A stretch of 32,919 nt of DNA from Helicobacter sp. GTDB lineage: Bacteria; Campylobacterota; Campylobacteria; Campylobacterales; Helicobacteraceae. Below are positions 1 to 8,153 of this stretch, piece after piece. Each line of letters starts with the position of its first letter. The first letter of the stretch is position 1. The position numbers and the translations under genes are program-made. The notes under the pieces were generated by a model that saw only the letters and a list, made by a program, of their open reading frames with translations, was not told where the DNA came from and did not search any database. The stretch lies in NCBI RefSeq assembly GCF_017502485.1, contig NZ_JAFVUX010000007.1, positions 1 through 32,919 of the forward strand, given 5' to 3'.

Positions 1-377
1 CAGCACCCTGCGGTAGTGGAAGAGCCCATAATAGCTAGAATCCACATTTTTCCACGCCCAATACATTGCAGTAAGCTCACAGAAGTGGGGATTGAGATGA
101 GAGATGTTCTCCCCACTATCATCTCTTAACACAGGCGATTTGGCTTTCAGGCTAGAATCTAGCGCACAAGTTGAACCCTTACTTATCTGCCCCCCCCTAA
201 GCGTAAATTTTTAGGCAGTTTAGATTCTAGCTTCTCTTGCAGGATTTTCGCTTCTTCGCCCATATTTGCCGCGCCGACGATGATGGGGCGCAGGACCCCG
301 CTAGCGATGATGGGCTTAGAAAATTTATGGTAGCACACAAGGATCGTGGCGTGGGGGCTTGGGCTAGGCTTTGGCAT
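1..377 (-). CDS. DUF4422 glycosyltransferase, phase-OFF and cut by the window edge
   Basis: The first 64 codons read in frame and match the start of DUF4422 proteins (ATILVCYHK, then [13 protein letters not shown]). The frame then stops at TAA (185-183), just after a run of eight G on the coding strand. One extra G (nine) would open a frame that runs to the window edge and encodes the family hallmark: ENISHLNP, then [13 protein letters not shown], then [10 protein letters not shown] therefore read this as one gene switched off by its homopolymer, not two genes. The start ATG (377-375) has a strong TAGGAGG Shine-Dalgarno 5 bases upstream. DUF4422 proteins are glycosyltransferases of polysaccharide loci, and this one is last in the minus-strand glycan cluster. 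It has its own promoter with a poly-A tract. Sugar specificity cannot be told. A homopolymer sequencing error is the alternative explanation for the frame break. Confidence 0.75.
190..197 (-). repeat. Poly-G(8) contingency tract in the DUF4422 gene
   Basis: Eight C on the plus strand, G on the coding strand. At length 8 the DUF4422 frame ends within four codons; at 9 (or 6) the downstream DUF4422 hallmark comes into frame. This is the usual arrangement of slipped-strand phase variation in Helicobacter surface-glycan genes. Confidence 0.75.
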
Positions 378-446
378 AAGACCTCCTAAGTGCGATAAGC
401 TACGACTTTAAACGCGCTTTGACTGCGATCGTGTGAATTTGGCGGA

Positions 447-470
447 ATTATAGCTGTTTTTTTTTTTTTT
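447..470 (-). promoter_or_regulatory. Promoter of the DUF4422 gene with a poly-A(14) spacer tract
   Basis: On the minus strand a run of 14 A (470-457) is followed by CAGC and a perfect TATAAT -10 box (452-447). Transcription would begin near 440, about 60 bases before the ATG at 377. A long A/T run directly upstream of the -10 box changes promoter geometry when it slips, as described for the sabA promoter of H. pylori. This gene may therefore be set in strength by the poly-A tract and switched on or off by the poly-G tract in its coding region. Confidence 0.6.
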
Positions 471-554
471 GATACACCGCGCACGCAAATGGCGCAAAGT
501 AGGAGCAAAGTAGGCGACTTAAGGGTGATAACGGAGGCTTGATATGTAGGTATT

Positions 555-1649
555 CTAAGCTTTGGGCGCGCTTTGATACAGAGTTTTGCCAAAGAGTCGT
601 ATCACTATGTAATTTCTACTGATGTGGAGACGAAATAGAGATTTAAGCAGGGACTTAAAGCCAATATTTTGCGCAAGGTTACGCCTATGCAGGCTATATG
701 GGATAAATCGTATATATAAAAGCTTTTGATACAAGGCTGGCGGGAAGTAGCTTCTTGGCGCGCGAAGTAAGCCTAGCTGCCTTAGCCCATAAGAGTGAAG
801 GGCATTGTAGGCAGACTTCTTGGCTTCTTGTGTGGAGAGTGTGTGTAAATGCCATAGGCAGTAGTTTAGCACCCAAGTAGCATAGCTCTGCTCTAGGGTG
901 GGGTATGCGCCGCTTTGTATAAGAGCTTGCTGCCAAGTGTGGATAGCTTGGATAAATACTAGCGGGTGCTTGTCCCTAGAAGATTCTATGGAGTTTTTGA
1001 CATTGATTCTATGGGTGAAGAGAGTCTGTGGCACGCAGGCGATTTTCCTAGCATATACTAGCGACATAAAGACAAAAAATAAGTCATTTGACACAGGGAG
1101 ATTGTGGAAAGCTAGGCTATGCTCTTGTATAAAAGATCTTCTATAAAGCTTATCCCACGCCCACCCCACGCAGAATCCAAAAATATCACTAGGCAAATCG
1201 CAGTGGCTAAAGGTCTTGTAATCTTGTATGAGATCAAGGCGTAGCCATTCTGGCTGGGGAGCGAGTATGCCTAGGGAGTCATCTAAGGATTGTGAGCTAG
1301 CTATGGTGAGATCTGCATTTGTGCTAATGGCTTGCTGGAGCAAGAGTGCTAATGTGTCTTGGCGCATATAGTCATCGGCATCAAAGCATAGAATATACTC
1401 TCCTTTAGCCTGCTTTAGCCCAGCATTTCTAGCGGCTCCTGCACCGGTATTTGCTTGGGTGAAAAAGTGGATTCTAGGGTCTTTGCTTGCGTATTGTTGC
1501 GCGATTGCTCCGCTAGAATCTGTGCTGCCATCATCTATGCAAATGACTTCTATATTTTTATGGCTCTGCTCTAGGATAGAGTCTAAACACTGCGCAAGGT
1601 AGGATTCTACATTGTAGATGGGGATAATGACAGAGACCAGCGCGCTCAT
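555..1649 (-). CDS. Family 2 glycosyltransferase (364 aa)
   Basis: This is a GT-A fold glycosyltransferase that would add one sugar to an LPS or O-antigen chain at the cytoplasmic face. The N-terminus SVIIPIYNVESYLAQCLDS is the nucleotide-binding start of the GT2 family. ICIDDGSTDSS follows, then GAGAARNAGL and the metal-binding region CFDADDYM near residue 90. The C-terminal third is basic and shows no further recognisable domain. The ATG overlaps the stop of the upstream glycosyltransferase by 4 bases (ATGA, 1649-1646), so translation is probably coupled to it. The first 60 or so bases are almost identical to the upstream paralogue (60 of 63), while the rest has diverged. Donor and acceptor sugars are unknown. 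Confidence 0.88.
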   Translation of the reverse strand: MSALVSVIIPIYNVESYLAQCLDSILEQSHKNIEVICIDDGSTDSSGAIAQQYASKDPRIHFFTQANTGAGAARNAGLKQAKGEYILCFDADDYMRQDTLALLLQQAISTNADLTIASSQSLDDSLGILAPQPEWLRLDLIQDYKTFSHCDLPSDIFGFCVGWAWDKLYRRSFIQEHSLAFHNLPVSNDLFFVFMSLVYARKIACVPQTLFTHRINVKNSIESSRDKHPLVFIQAIHTWQQALIQSGAYPTLEQSYATWVLNYCLWHLHTLSTQEAKKSAYNALHSYGLRQLGLLRAPRSYFPPALYQKLLYIRFIPYSLHRRNLAQNIGFKSLLKSLFRLHISRNYIVIRLFGKTLYQSAPKA

Positions 1650-2869
1650 AGTCCCTGCCTATTGACATAGAGTGGGCGTGCTTGTATGGGTAAGCTCTGC
1701 CACGAGATAGCAAGACAATGAAGCTTTGCCAAATGGGAGAGATTGCTAAAGAAAATGGAGAGCGAGACTCTGGGGATAAGATAGCAGAGAGGTCGCTCTA
1801 CATTATGCGCCCCCCCCCCTAGAGAATTTCTAGCTTTCCAGTGCTTAAATCGCGCATATTGCTGCAAAATTTTTGTAAAGATTCTGCCAAGCTTACATTG
1901 GTAGAGATTTGTAGCTGCGATACTTGCAGCACAATGCGCGGAAATCTCATAGAGCAAGCTCTCATAGTAGGTGGTGTAAGGCTTAGATATGGATAATGGA
2001 TAGTCGCTATTAACTCTAGCAGGATTGCTGTCAAGCAGCTTGGCTAGATCGATAAGCGGGGGCAATGGGGCAATACCGCGCTTGACTAGGTGCAGAAGTG
2101 TCTGGCTCTCTATGCTGGCGCGGAATAGCGTGAGATCATAGAGAGTGTGGAGCTTATGGGCGGTGGCGATAGAGAGAATCTCGCTCATTGCTTTTGTTTG
2201 ATCTCCCCAGTGCTTTGCCTGCCATTTTGCTCTATCTTGGTGTCCTACGCGGTAGCAGTAGGTGATCTCAGGTATCGCGTAAAATCGCTTAGCTAGTAGC
2301 ATAGCTTGGATAAAAAATACAGGGTCTTCATATTTGGTATAGAGCGGCTGGAAGAGCTTATGTCGCAGCAAAAATTCTCTGCGGTAAATAAATCGTATCC
2401 AGCCAAAGTCAAACTGCCACTTATCATAATCGACAAATTCTTCTTGTGTGAAAGTGTAGCCGTAAAATTCTCTAGGGTATGTGGTCGATATCGTGCCATT
2501 GATATAATCACTAAAGCTCCCGCCACAAATCACAGCATTAGCTTGCTTCGCCTTTGTGTAGAGTAGCTCTAGAGTCGTGCTACTTGGGTAGAAATCATCA
2601 GGATCCATAAAGGCGACATACTCTCCGCTTGCTCTCTCTAATCCCTTGTTGCGTGCTACTGCTACGCCTTGATTCTCCTGCTCTACATAAATGATCCTGC
2701 TATCTTTTGTGGCATACTCTTGTGCGATTTTTCCACTAGAATCCACACTACCATCATTGATACAGATAACTTCTATACGCGAGCAGCTCTGCGCCAGCAC
2801 AGAGTCTAAACACTGCGCAAGATAGGATTCTACATTGTAGATAGGGATAATGACAGAGACTAGCTTCAT
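1646..2869 (-). CDS. Family 2 glycosyltransferase with poly-G-dependent C-terminal tail (407 aa)
   Basis: The GT2 N-terminal domain is clear: SVIIPIYNVESYLAQCLDS, then ICINDGSVDSS, GVAVARNKGLERA and the DxD-type region FMDPDDF near residue 90. Around residue 351 the coding strand holds ten G (read GGGA). In this length the frame continues for about 55 residues to a stop that overlaps the next gene (ATGA). With 9 or 11 G it would end within about five codons. The catalytic domain lies wholly before the tract, so slippage should change the tail and the coupling to the next gene rather than simply destroy the enzyme. The start ATG at 2869 overlaps the stop of the O-antigen-ligase-like gene by one base (TAATG). 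The sugar specificity is unknown. Confidence 0.85.
   Translation of the reverse strand: MKLVSVIIPIYNVESYLAQCLDSVLAQSCSRIEVICINDGSVDSSGKIAQEYATKDSRIIYVEQENQGVAVARNKGLERASGEYVAFMDPDDFYPSSTTLELLYTKAKQANAVICGGSFSDYINGTISTTYPREFYGYTFTQEEFVDYDKWQFDFGWIRFIYRREFLLRHKLFQPLYTKYEDPVFFIQAMLLAKRFYAIPEITYCYRVGHQDRAKWQAKHWGDQTKAMSEILSIATAHKLHTLYDLTLFRASIESQTLLHLVKRGIAPLPPLIDLAKLLDSNPARVNSDYPLSISKPYTTYYESLLYEISAHCAASIAATNLYQCKLGRIFTKILQQYARFKHWKARNSLGGGAHNVERPLCYLIPRVSLSIFFSNLSHLAKLHCLAISWQSLPIQARPLYVNRQGL
1810..1819 (-). repeat. Poly-G(10) tract in the second glycosyltransferase
   Basis: Ten C on the plus strand. At length 10 the long 407-residue product is made. The two other phases meet stop codons immediately after the tract (GGGRIM-stop with 9, GGGGA-stop with 11). 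Confidence 0.75.
2802..2864 (-). repeat. 63-bp near-identical 5' segment shared with the neighbouring glycosyltransferase
   Basis: Positions 2802-2864 and 1579-1641 match at 60 of 63 bases. They cover the first codons of both glycosyltransferase genes, which are otherwise clearly diverged. This suggests gene conversion or a recent exchange of the 5' end. Confidence 0.8.
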
Positions 2870-4317
2870 TACGCGCTTTCCTTATGACCATACTTTGCTA
2901 TTAGAGCTATCAGTAGTCCAAAGAGCAGAAAAAGCACAAGTGTGCCAGCGCGATTTGGCAGGGCGTCAAAGCAGTTTGCCACTATAAGCCCTAGAATACT
3001 AAGCGATAGCCCAAGCGCAAAGGCGCGCGAGATAGTGGATAAGCTAGCACACTCATAGAGCTTGCGCGCTTGTAGTAAAAGCCACAAGTGTAGCCAAACG
3101 ATAAGTCCAAAGCCCACGATCCCCAGCTCAAACCACAGATATAAAATGCCATTATGATTTGTCCAATAAAATGGCAGGACACTCCCATCATCGTGCCTAT
3201 GGATATAGTAGGGGATTTGCTCGCCACTCCCAAAGATACGCACAATATTTTTGGCAAAAAGCCCAAGCCCAAAGCCATTTGGGCGCAATGGGTTGTCTAG
3301 TATCCCTAGCCAAGTAGCCTTGCTCATCGCCAAACGATTAAGTGATGAGTGCTCCCAGATCAGGCTAGGGTCTCTTGGAAAAGACTCAGGCATACAATGC
3401 TGCACGCTATCGCAATTATTATCAAATCGCCCCATAGCCGCGGGGGGCAAGCTCCACACTTGCGCGAAATTATCAAGCATAGCAGCGAGATTATAGCGGG
3501 GCGATAAATGCGCGCTTACATAGTAGAATCCCACGCCGCACAGAAGCGCTACGGCACTTACGCCAGCAAGGATTCTGCTCTTATAGCGGTAGGGGAGCAA
3601 GATAGCAGGAAGCAGCATAATCACACACAGACAAATATGGAGAAACCGAGTATTGGCAACAATGCAGGCTAGGATATTAAGCCCCACGAGCAATAAAGCC
3701 AGCTTGCTAGGCTTGGTGCAAAAAAGCGCGACACTAAGACTTAGAGAAATGATGAGAAAAAACGCATAGCCTGTTTGTGCTTCTGCGAAGAAAAATGGCA
3801 TAGGGCGATAGGAGCCAAGCATAGCTATAAAGCTTAGGTCATTTGCTAGTCCGTAGTAAATAAAATCCCCTATCGTAAAAATAGGCTGCAAGGAAAAGAT
3901 TATCAACAAAGCATAGATAATGCGAGCTTGCGAGCTTGGCTTGATAGTATAAAAGTAGAGCGAGATAAGCAAGAGAAAAAGACTTGGCTCTAGGAGAAAT
4001 CTCCGCATAAAGCTCCAGCTTAAGTGTCTGTCTGCGGTGAAGTATAAAGAGAGCAAGCTTAGGGCAATAATGCCTAGCAAAAGGATAAAAAATAGAGAAA
4101 CCCTAGCAAAATAATGCGCTAGATTTTGCTTGAAATGTGGCAGAGCTATGGCACTTAGGATAAAGCAAAGCGCAACAATATAAAGCGCGCTAACTCCAGC
4201 TTTGAAAAGCGGATTTGGCTTAAGATTGGCTTCACCTGTGCTAAGGAGCATAAGCCCTATGCATAGGACTAGCCCAGCGCACGCAAGCATAACACTAGAG
4301 ATTTTAGCAAGCACCAT
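2869..4317 (-). CDS. O-antigen ligase-like polytopic membrane protein (copy 2)
   Basis: The protein is highly hydrophobic, with about a dozen likely membrane segments and one large loop in the second half. That loop ends in a segment like the Wzy_C/O-antigen ligase domain (FYWTNHNGILYLWFELGIVGFG). Such proteins either join O-antigen to lipid A core (WaaL) or polymerise O-units (Wzy); the sequence does not decide between them. The longest frame begins with TTG at 4323, but AAGGA sits 6 bases before the ATG at 4317 and almost touches the TTG, so I place the start at 4317. The paralogue at 5418-6857 shares the RPNG motif, the WFELG(I/F)(V/I)GFG segment and the C-terminal pattern LP-R-G-VLFLL. 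The gene lies between the radical-SAM gene and two glycosyltransferases, in one apparent operon. Confidence 0.75.
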   Translation of the reverse strand: MVLAKISSVMLACAGLVLCIGLMLLSTGEANLKPNPLFKAGVSALYIVALCFILSAIALPHFKQNLAHYFARVSLFFILLLGIIALSLLSLYFTADRHLSWSFMRRFLLEPSLFLLLISLYFYTIKPSSQARIIYALLIIFSLQPIFTIGDFIYYGLANDLSFIAMLGSYRPMPFFFAEAQTGYAFFLIISLSLSVALFCTKPSKLALLLVGLNILACIVANTRFLHICLCVIMLLPAILLPYRYKSRILAGVSAVALLCGVGFYYVSAHLSPRYNLAAMLDNFAQVWSLPPAAMGRFDNNCDSVQHCMPESFPRDPSLIWEHSSLNRLAMSKATWLGILDNPLRPNGFGLGLFAKNIVRIFGSGEQIPYYIHRHDDGSVLPFYWTNHNGILYLWFELGIVGFGLIVWLHLWLLLQARKLYECASLSTISRAFALGLSLSILGLIVANCFDALPNRAGTLVLFLLFGLLIALIAKYGHKESA

Positions 4318-4374
4318 CGCCAATCCTTAAGATCTTCCTAATAGTTTTGTTTTGGGATTGGGGATTATAGCGTA

Positions 4375-5337
4375 TTAGGAGACAGGGGGACTAAGTGTTA
4401 GAGTTTCTTTTGTCTGCAAAGCCACAGGGATACCATCGCTATGCTCCCATTTATTGGGGTAGTAATCACAGGATTTGAAAAAATCTTGCGCATAAAAGCG
4501 CAAAATATCACTAGAGAGCGTGCTAGAATCTAAGGAGACAAAATCCCCAGCAAACTCTGCTTGTGAGCGTAGCTTGGCTAGAGAGCTAGCAAGCGAGCAG
4601 ACAAAGATACCACCTTTTTGCGCTTTATCGCTAGAATCTGCGCCGATGAAAGTTACACAAGGTATGTCGCAGGCTAGGAAGTTGCGCTTGTTTTCATCGT
4701 CAGTGCGATTGCGCTTGTAGATTCTGCCCATATCGCGCCAAAGGGAGTTTTGATGATAGAAAATATGCTTAATGTTATGCTCCTGCAGGGCTTGTAGTAT
4801 CTGCTCTTGGCACAGCGTTTTTGTAAGCTCTGGGTTTGCGCTGTAGTCAGAGATGATAACGCGCGTCTTTTTATAGGCTAGGGAGTCTAAAAGCTTTTGT
4901 GAAAATGGAATCGTAGCATTGGTGATAAGCTCTAGAGCTTTGATCTGCTTCTTGCTAGCTAGGAAGTGCATAAGCTCTGGCAGCTGCTTGAAAAGTAGCG
5001 TTTCGCCGCCAATAATATGAATGGAGGATATAGAAGATATGCCTTGCAAAAGCCTTTCTATGTCATTTTGTATGGAGTTAAGATCGGTAGTGAAGTGATC
5101 GCTTGGCGTGAAGTATTGCATTAAATTACTGTAGCCTTCACAGCGCAAGGTGCATTTGGTTGTAAGCACAATGGTGAGCTGAGGTATATCGATAAATCCA
5201 AGCAAAAGACGGAGTCTTACATAGGTCGTGCCAAAGCGTTTAAGAAAAGAGCGTGCGAGTTTGGCTAGCCGTGCTTGCAGCCACGCATTACTTCGCCCCC
5301 CCCCCCATAGAAGTATTAGAAGTGTGAAAATACACAA
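4375..5337 (-). CDS. Radical-SAM-like protein lacking the third cluster cysteine
   Basis: The segment TIVLTTKCTLRCEGYSNLM aligns with the CX3CX2C iron-sulfur motif of radical SAM enzymes, but the third cysteine is tyrosine (C62, C66, Y69; codon TAC at 5133-5131, one base from TGC). The following HIIGGETLLF corresponds to the GGEP-type SAM-binding motif, and later cysteines (CDIPC, FVCS, SCDYYP) resemble auxiliary or C-terminal positions. Such proteins occur in polysaccharide clusters, with poorly known substrates. The 5' end is uncertain. In the present phase the only start is TTG at 5337, with no good Shine-Dalgarno, upstream of eleven G. An ATG at 5308 touching the tract would be in frame with 9 or 12 G. 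The protein may be inactive here, either from the missing cysteine or from the phase. The O-antigen-ligase-like genes lie on both sides. Confidence 0.65.
   Translation of the reverse strand: MCIFTLLILLWGGGRSNAWLQARLAKLARSFLKRFGTTYVRLRLLLGFIDIPQLTIVLTTKCTLRCEGYSNLMQYFTPSDHFTTDLNSIQNDIERLLQGISSISSIHIIGGETLLFKQLPELMHFLASKKQIKALELITNATIPFSQKLLDSLAYKKTRVIISDYSANPELTKTLCQEQILQALQEHNIKHIFYHQNSLWRDMGRIYKRNRTDDENKRNFLACDIPCVTFIGADSSDKAQKGGIFVCSLASSLAKLRSQAEFAGDFVSLDSSTLSSDILRFYAQDFFKSCDYYPNKWEHSDGIPVALQTKETLTLSPPVS
5296..5306 (-). repeat. Poly-G(11) tract at the start of the radical-SAM gene
   Basis: Eleven C on the plus strand. The tract directly follows a possible ATG (5308-5306). At 11 G that ATG is out of frame with the radical-SAM domain, and only the weak TTG start at 5337 is in frame. 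At 9 or 12 G the ATG would be in frame. Confidence 0.7.
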
Positions 5338-5417
5338 AGCCTATGAGATTTTGTAGCTACGCGCTATTGCGACGGATATAGCGGTGCTTGAAGAGCTTGT
5401 TTGATAAAAGAGAAAGT

Positions 5418-6857
5418 CTAAGAGATAGCATTGTAATCCTTTGGAGTTATGGTAGCTAGCATTATACCAAGCAGTAAAAATAGCACGATTTGTCCATCTC
5501 GCACCGGCAAGCAGTCAAAAAGATTGCTTACAATTAGTCCAAACAGCCCAATCCCCACCCCACAGAGCAAGATAGCGCGGGGCTTGTAGGCTATATGCAC
5601 GCCATTTAGGGGGAGTTTTTTCGCATACCACTGCGCAACAATGTAGAGCATAAATGCTGCCACTGCGCCAAAGCCGATAAAGCCTAGCTCAAACCATAGC
5701 GATACGATGTAGTTATGATTATGCGCGTGCCAGCGGTGTGTAAAGGGATAGTATAGAGAATCTGGCAAAAAGATTTTAGTGATATTTTGCGGAAATTGCT
5801 GGAAGTGGTAGCCATTGGGGCGGAAGGGGTTTTGCGCTATGGCTAGCAAAGTGGATTTTAGCATTGAGAGTCTAGCTAGGCTTGAATACTCCCATTGAAT
5901 GTTTGATTGCTCATCAAGCGAGTGGGGAGAGCAAAAGCTCTCATCGCAGTAAGTAAATTGCCCCATTTGCGCGGGATTTGTATGCCAAATGGTAGAGAAA
6001 TTTTGCACCATAGAGTAGAAATTGTAGCGCGCTTCCCAATTTTTGCTCATCACATAAAGCAAAAGCACTAGACTACACACAAGGATACTTAAGCCTAGCA
6101 GGATATATCGCTTATACTTGTAAGAGCAGATAAGAAATGGGACTAGTAGCATTGCCACTCCAGCTAGTATGGCAAACCGCCCTCCATTAGCAATAAGAGC
6201 GGCACAACATACTAGCACAGCTCCAAATGCCGCTGCGCGCTTTATCCCAGAGACCATCATACTAAAGCCAAGTGCTAGCCCTAGTGGAAAGAGCAGGTAG
6301 AATACATACACGGTTTGGGGGGTATGATAGCCCGGGAGCATAGCCCTATACCCAAACTTCCCACCACCATTGGCAAAAAAATCCCATATTGTAGCAATGG
6401 GGTGATAGCTCAGTGCTAGACAAAGCCCTATGAGCAGGAGTTTTAGTCCTCTTTCATCAAGCTTAGTGGTGAGAAAAAAGCCAAGCAAGAGAAACAAGCT
6501 AGGCTCTAGCAAATACTGCCGAATTGCTTGCAAAGTCGCCCTAGTATCCACTGCCCAAAATAGCGAGCCATACGGCATAATAACCACCACAAGCAAGCAC
6601 ACAAGTGCAAACCATATCCCCCCAAGTGCGCGCCCTAGCTCCCTATACTCGCGCCAAAATCCAAGCGCAAACACCCCAAGTGCTATGAAAAGCAAATTAA
6701 CAGGAAGCTTGATAGAAACCACAGAGTAAGAAAAAGGCAAAATCGCCACGCTAGCCACCACAAGCACTAGGCTCGCATAAAGTGCAGTAGTTTTAAACGC
6801 GCAAGAGCAAGAGAGAGACTCTAGGGCGCTTTGTCGTTTAGATTCCACTATGGACAC
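5418..6857 (-). CDS. O-antigen ligase-like polytopic membrane protein (copy 1)
   Basis: This 479-residue integral membrane protein has multiple hydrophobic segments and a large loop before the ligase-type segment HRWHAHNHNYIVSLWFELG, then FIGFG. Histidine-rich loops of this kind are typical of the Wzy_C superfamily (WaaL ligases, Wzy polymerases and some protein O-oligosaccharyltransferases). The start is GTG at 6857, supported by AGGAG five bases upstream. It is the first gene of the minus-strand glycan cluster. It is paralogous to the protein at 2869-4317 over the whole length but clearly diverged, so the two may act on different glycans or do different steps (polymerase and ligase). Exact function cannot be assigned from sequence. 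Confidence 0.78.
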   Translation of the reverse strand: MSIVESKRQSALESLSCSCAFKTTALYASLVLVVASVAILPFSYSVVSIKLPVNLLFIALGVFALGFWREYRELGRALGGIWFALVCLLVVVIMPYGSLFWAVDTRATLQAIRQYLLEPSLFLLLGFFLTTKLDERGLKLLLIGLCLALSYHPIATIWDFFANGGGKFGYRAMLPGYHTPQTVYVFYLLFPLGLALGFSMMVSGIKRAAAFGAVLVCCAALIANGGRFAILAGVAMLLVPFLICSYKYKRYILLGLSILVCSLVLLLYVMSKNWEARYNFYSMVQNFSTIWHTNPAQMGQFTYCDESFCSPHSLDEQSNIQWEYSSLARLSMLKSTLLAIAQNPFRPNGYHFQQFPQNITKIFLPDSLYYPFTHRWHAHNHNYIVSLWFELGFIGFGAVAAFMLYIVAQWYAKKLPLNGVHIAYKPRAILLCGVGIGLFGLIVSNLFDCLPVRDGQIVLFLLLGIMLATITPKDYNAIS

Positions 6858-6926
6858 AACTGCTCCTTATACTTTAAATAGATATTAGATCTCTAGCTTG
6901 GCACTTGTCATCGCTTAAAGGCGCGC

Positions 6927-6932
6927 ATTCTA
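6927..6932 (-). promoter_or_regulatory. Candidate -10 box for the glycan cluster
   Basis: TAGAAT preceded by TG (minus strand) lies about 70 bases upstream of the GTG at 6857. It is a plausible extended -10 box, but no -35 is clear, so this is a weak call. Confidence 0.3.
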
Positions 6933-6953
6933 CACTTTTTAAGGTAAAACTAC

Positions 6954-6959
6954 TATAAT
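6954..6959 (+). promoter_or_regulatory. Promoter of the mraY-murD-valS group (-10 box)
   Basis: A perfect TATAAT follows an AT-rich stretch. It is the only clear -10 box in the plus orientation of the 223-bp divergent region and leaves a leader of about 115 bases before mraY. Confidence 0.55.
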
Positions 6960-7080
6960 TTGCGCTTATCTTTCAAGGTGCAGAGTGCTATAAGCAGAAT
7001 CTAAAAGCATAGGGCTTGCTAAGCGCAAGATTTAGGACTTTAGGGGACACTTTCGCGCTAGAATAGTCTAAGGAGTGTAT

Positions 7081-8145
7081 GTGCTGTATTATCTCTACTC
7101 GTATTTTGATATAAATATTTTCAAATACCTTACCTTCCGTGCGGGTGTGAGCTTCTTTGTCGCGTTTGTGCTGTGTGTGTGGTTTATGCCGGCTTTTATC
7201 GTGTGGGCGAAAGCGCGCAAAGCAAGCCAGCCTATCTCTAGCTATGTCCCCACGCACAAAGGCAAGTCTAACACCCCCACAATGGGCGGAAGCGTATTTA
7301 TCATCTCAGCAAGCATCGCCGCGCTTTTGTGTATCCAGCTTAGCAATCTCTACGCGATTTTAGGTATTGCAACGCTACTTATCTTTGGGCTTATCGGCGC
7401 ACACGATGACTATATGAAAATAGCTAAAAAGTCTAATGCCGGTATGAGCGCTAGGCTTAAAATGCTACTACTTTTTCTAGCGGCACTTGGCGTGAGCTTG
7501 GCTCTGCACTATGGCGCGGGGCTTGCAAGTGATTTTTATGTCCCGTTTATGAAAAAGCCCCTTTTCGCCCTTAGCGAGTATCCAGCATTGATGATAGGGT
7601 TTTGGATTCTAGTATTTCTAGCTACAAGCAATGCTGTCAATATCACCGATGGGCTTGATGGCTTGGCATGCGTGCCTTCAATCTTCGCACTTGCCACGCT
7701 GTGCGTGTTTGTCTATCTCTCTGGGAATGTTGAATTTGGGCGGTATTTATTCTTGCCTATGGTTAATGCTGGGGAGCTTATGGTCGTGGGGGTAGCGATG
7801 ATCGGCGCACTGCTAGGCTTTCTGTGGTATAACTGCCACCCTGCCCAAGTCTTTATGGGAGATAGTGGGAGCTTGGCTATTGGCGGATTTATGGCATATA
7901 TGGCAATCGTGTCTAATAACGAGATTTTATTGCTGCTAATTGGACTGATATTTGTGATTGAGACGCTCTCTGTAATGCTACAAATTGGTAGCTACAAAAT
8001 GCGCAAAAAGCGTGTTTTCCTTATGGCACCTATCCACCACCACTTCGAGCAAAAGGGCTGGGCGGAGAACAAAATCATTGTGCGTTTTTGGATTATCGCG
8101 CTACTCTCAAACTTGATCGCGCTACTAAGTCTCAAAGTGCGCTAA
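7081..8145 (+). CDS. mraY: Phospho-N-acetylmuramoyl-pentapeptide-transferase
   Basis: MraY transfers phospho-MurNAc-pentapeptide from UDP to undecaprenyl phosphate, making lipid I at the inner membrane. The family motifs are all present: [13 protein letters not shown], the aspartate pair in [33 protein letters not shown] and the C-terminal MAPIHHHFE. About ten membrane segments are visible. The longest frame begins with GTG at 7075, but that codon is inside the AAGGAG Shine-Dalgarno (7070-7075). GTG at 7081, five bases after it, gives the start MLYYL expected from relatives, so the protein has 354 residues. It is followed after 8 bases by murD. The mraY-murD order is common in Helicobacter and Campylobacter. 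Confidence 0.96.
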   Translation: MLYYLYSYFDINIFKYLTFRAGVSFFVAFVLCVWFMPAFIVWAKARKASQPISSYVPTHKGKSNTPTMGGSVFIISASIAALLCIQLSNLYAILGIATLLIFGLIGAHDDYMKIAKKSNAGMSARLKMLLLFLAALGVSLALHYGAGLASDFYVPFMKKPLFALSEYPALMIGFWILVFLATSNAVNITDGLDGLACVPSIFALATLCVFVYLSGNVEFGRYLFLPMVNAGELMVVGVAMIGALLGFLWYNCHPAQVFMGDSGSLAIGGFMAYMAIVSNNEILLLLIGLIFVIETLSVMLQIGSYKMRKKRVFLMAPIHHHFEQKGWAENKIIVRFWIIALLSNLIALLSLKVR

Positions 8146-8153
8146 GGACTGCT

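Noticed and set aside
386-592. Minus-strand 68-codon frame spanning the poly-A tract
   Set aside because: Its KKKK comes from the promoter homopolymer, it overlaps the end of the upstream glycosyltransferase, and no domain or ribosome-binding site is visible.
3431-3437. Short G run in the second O-antigen-ligase-like gene as another phase tract
   Set aside because: Only about six bases, too short to slip often, and the frame is intact.
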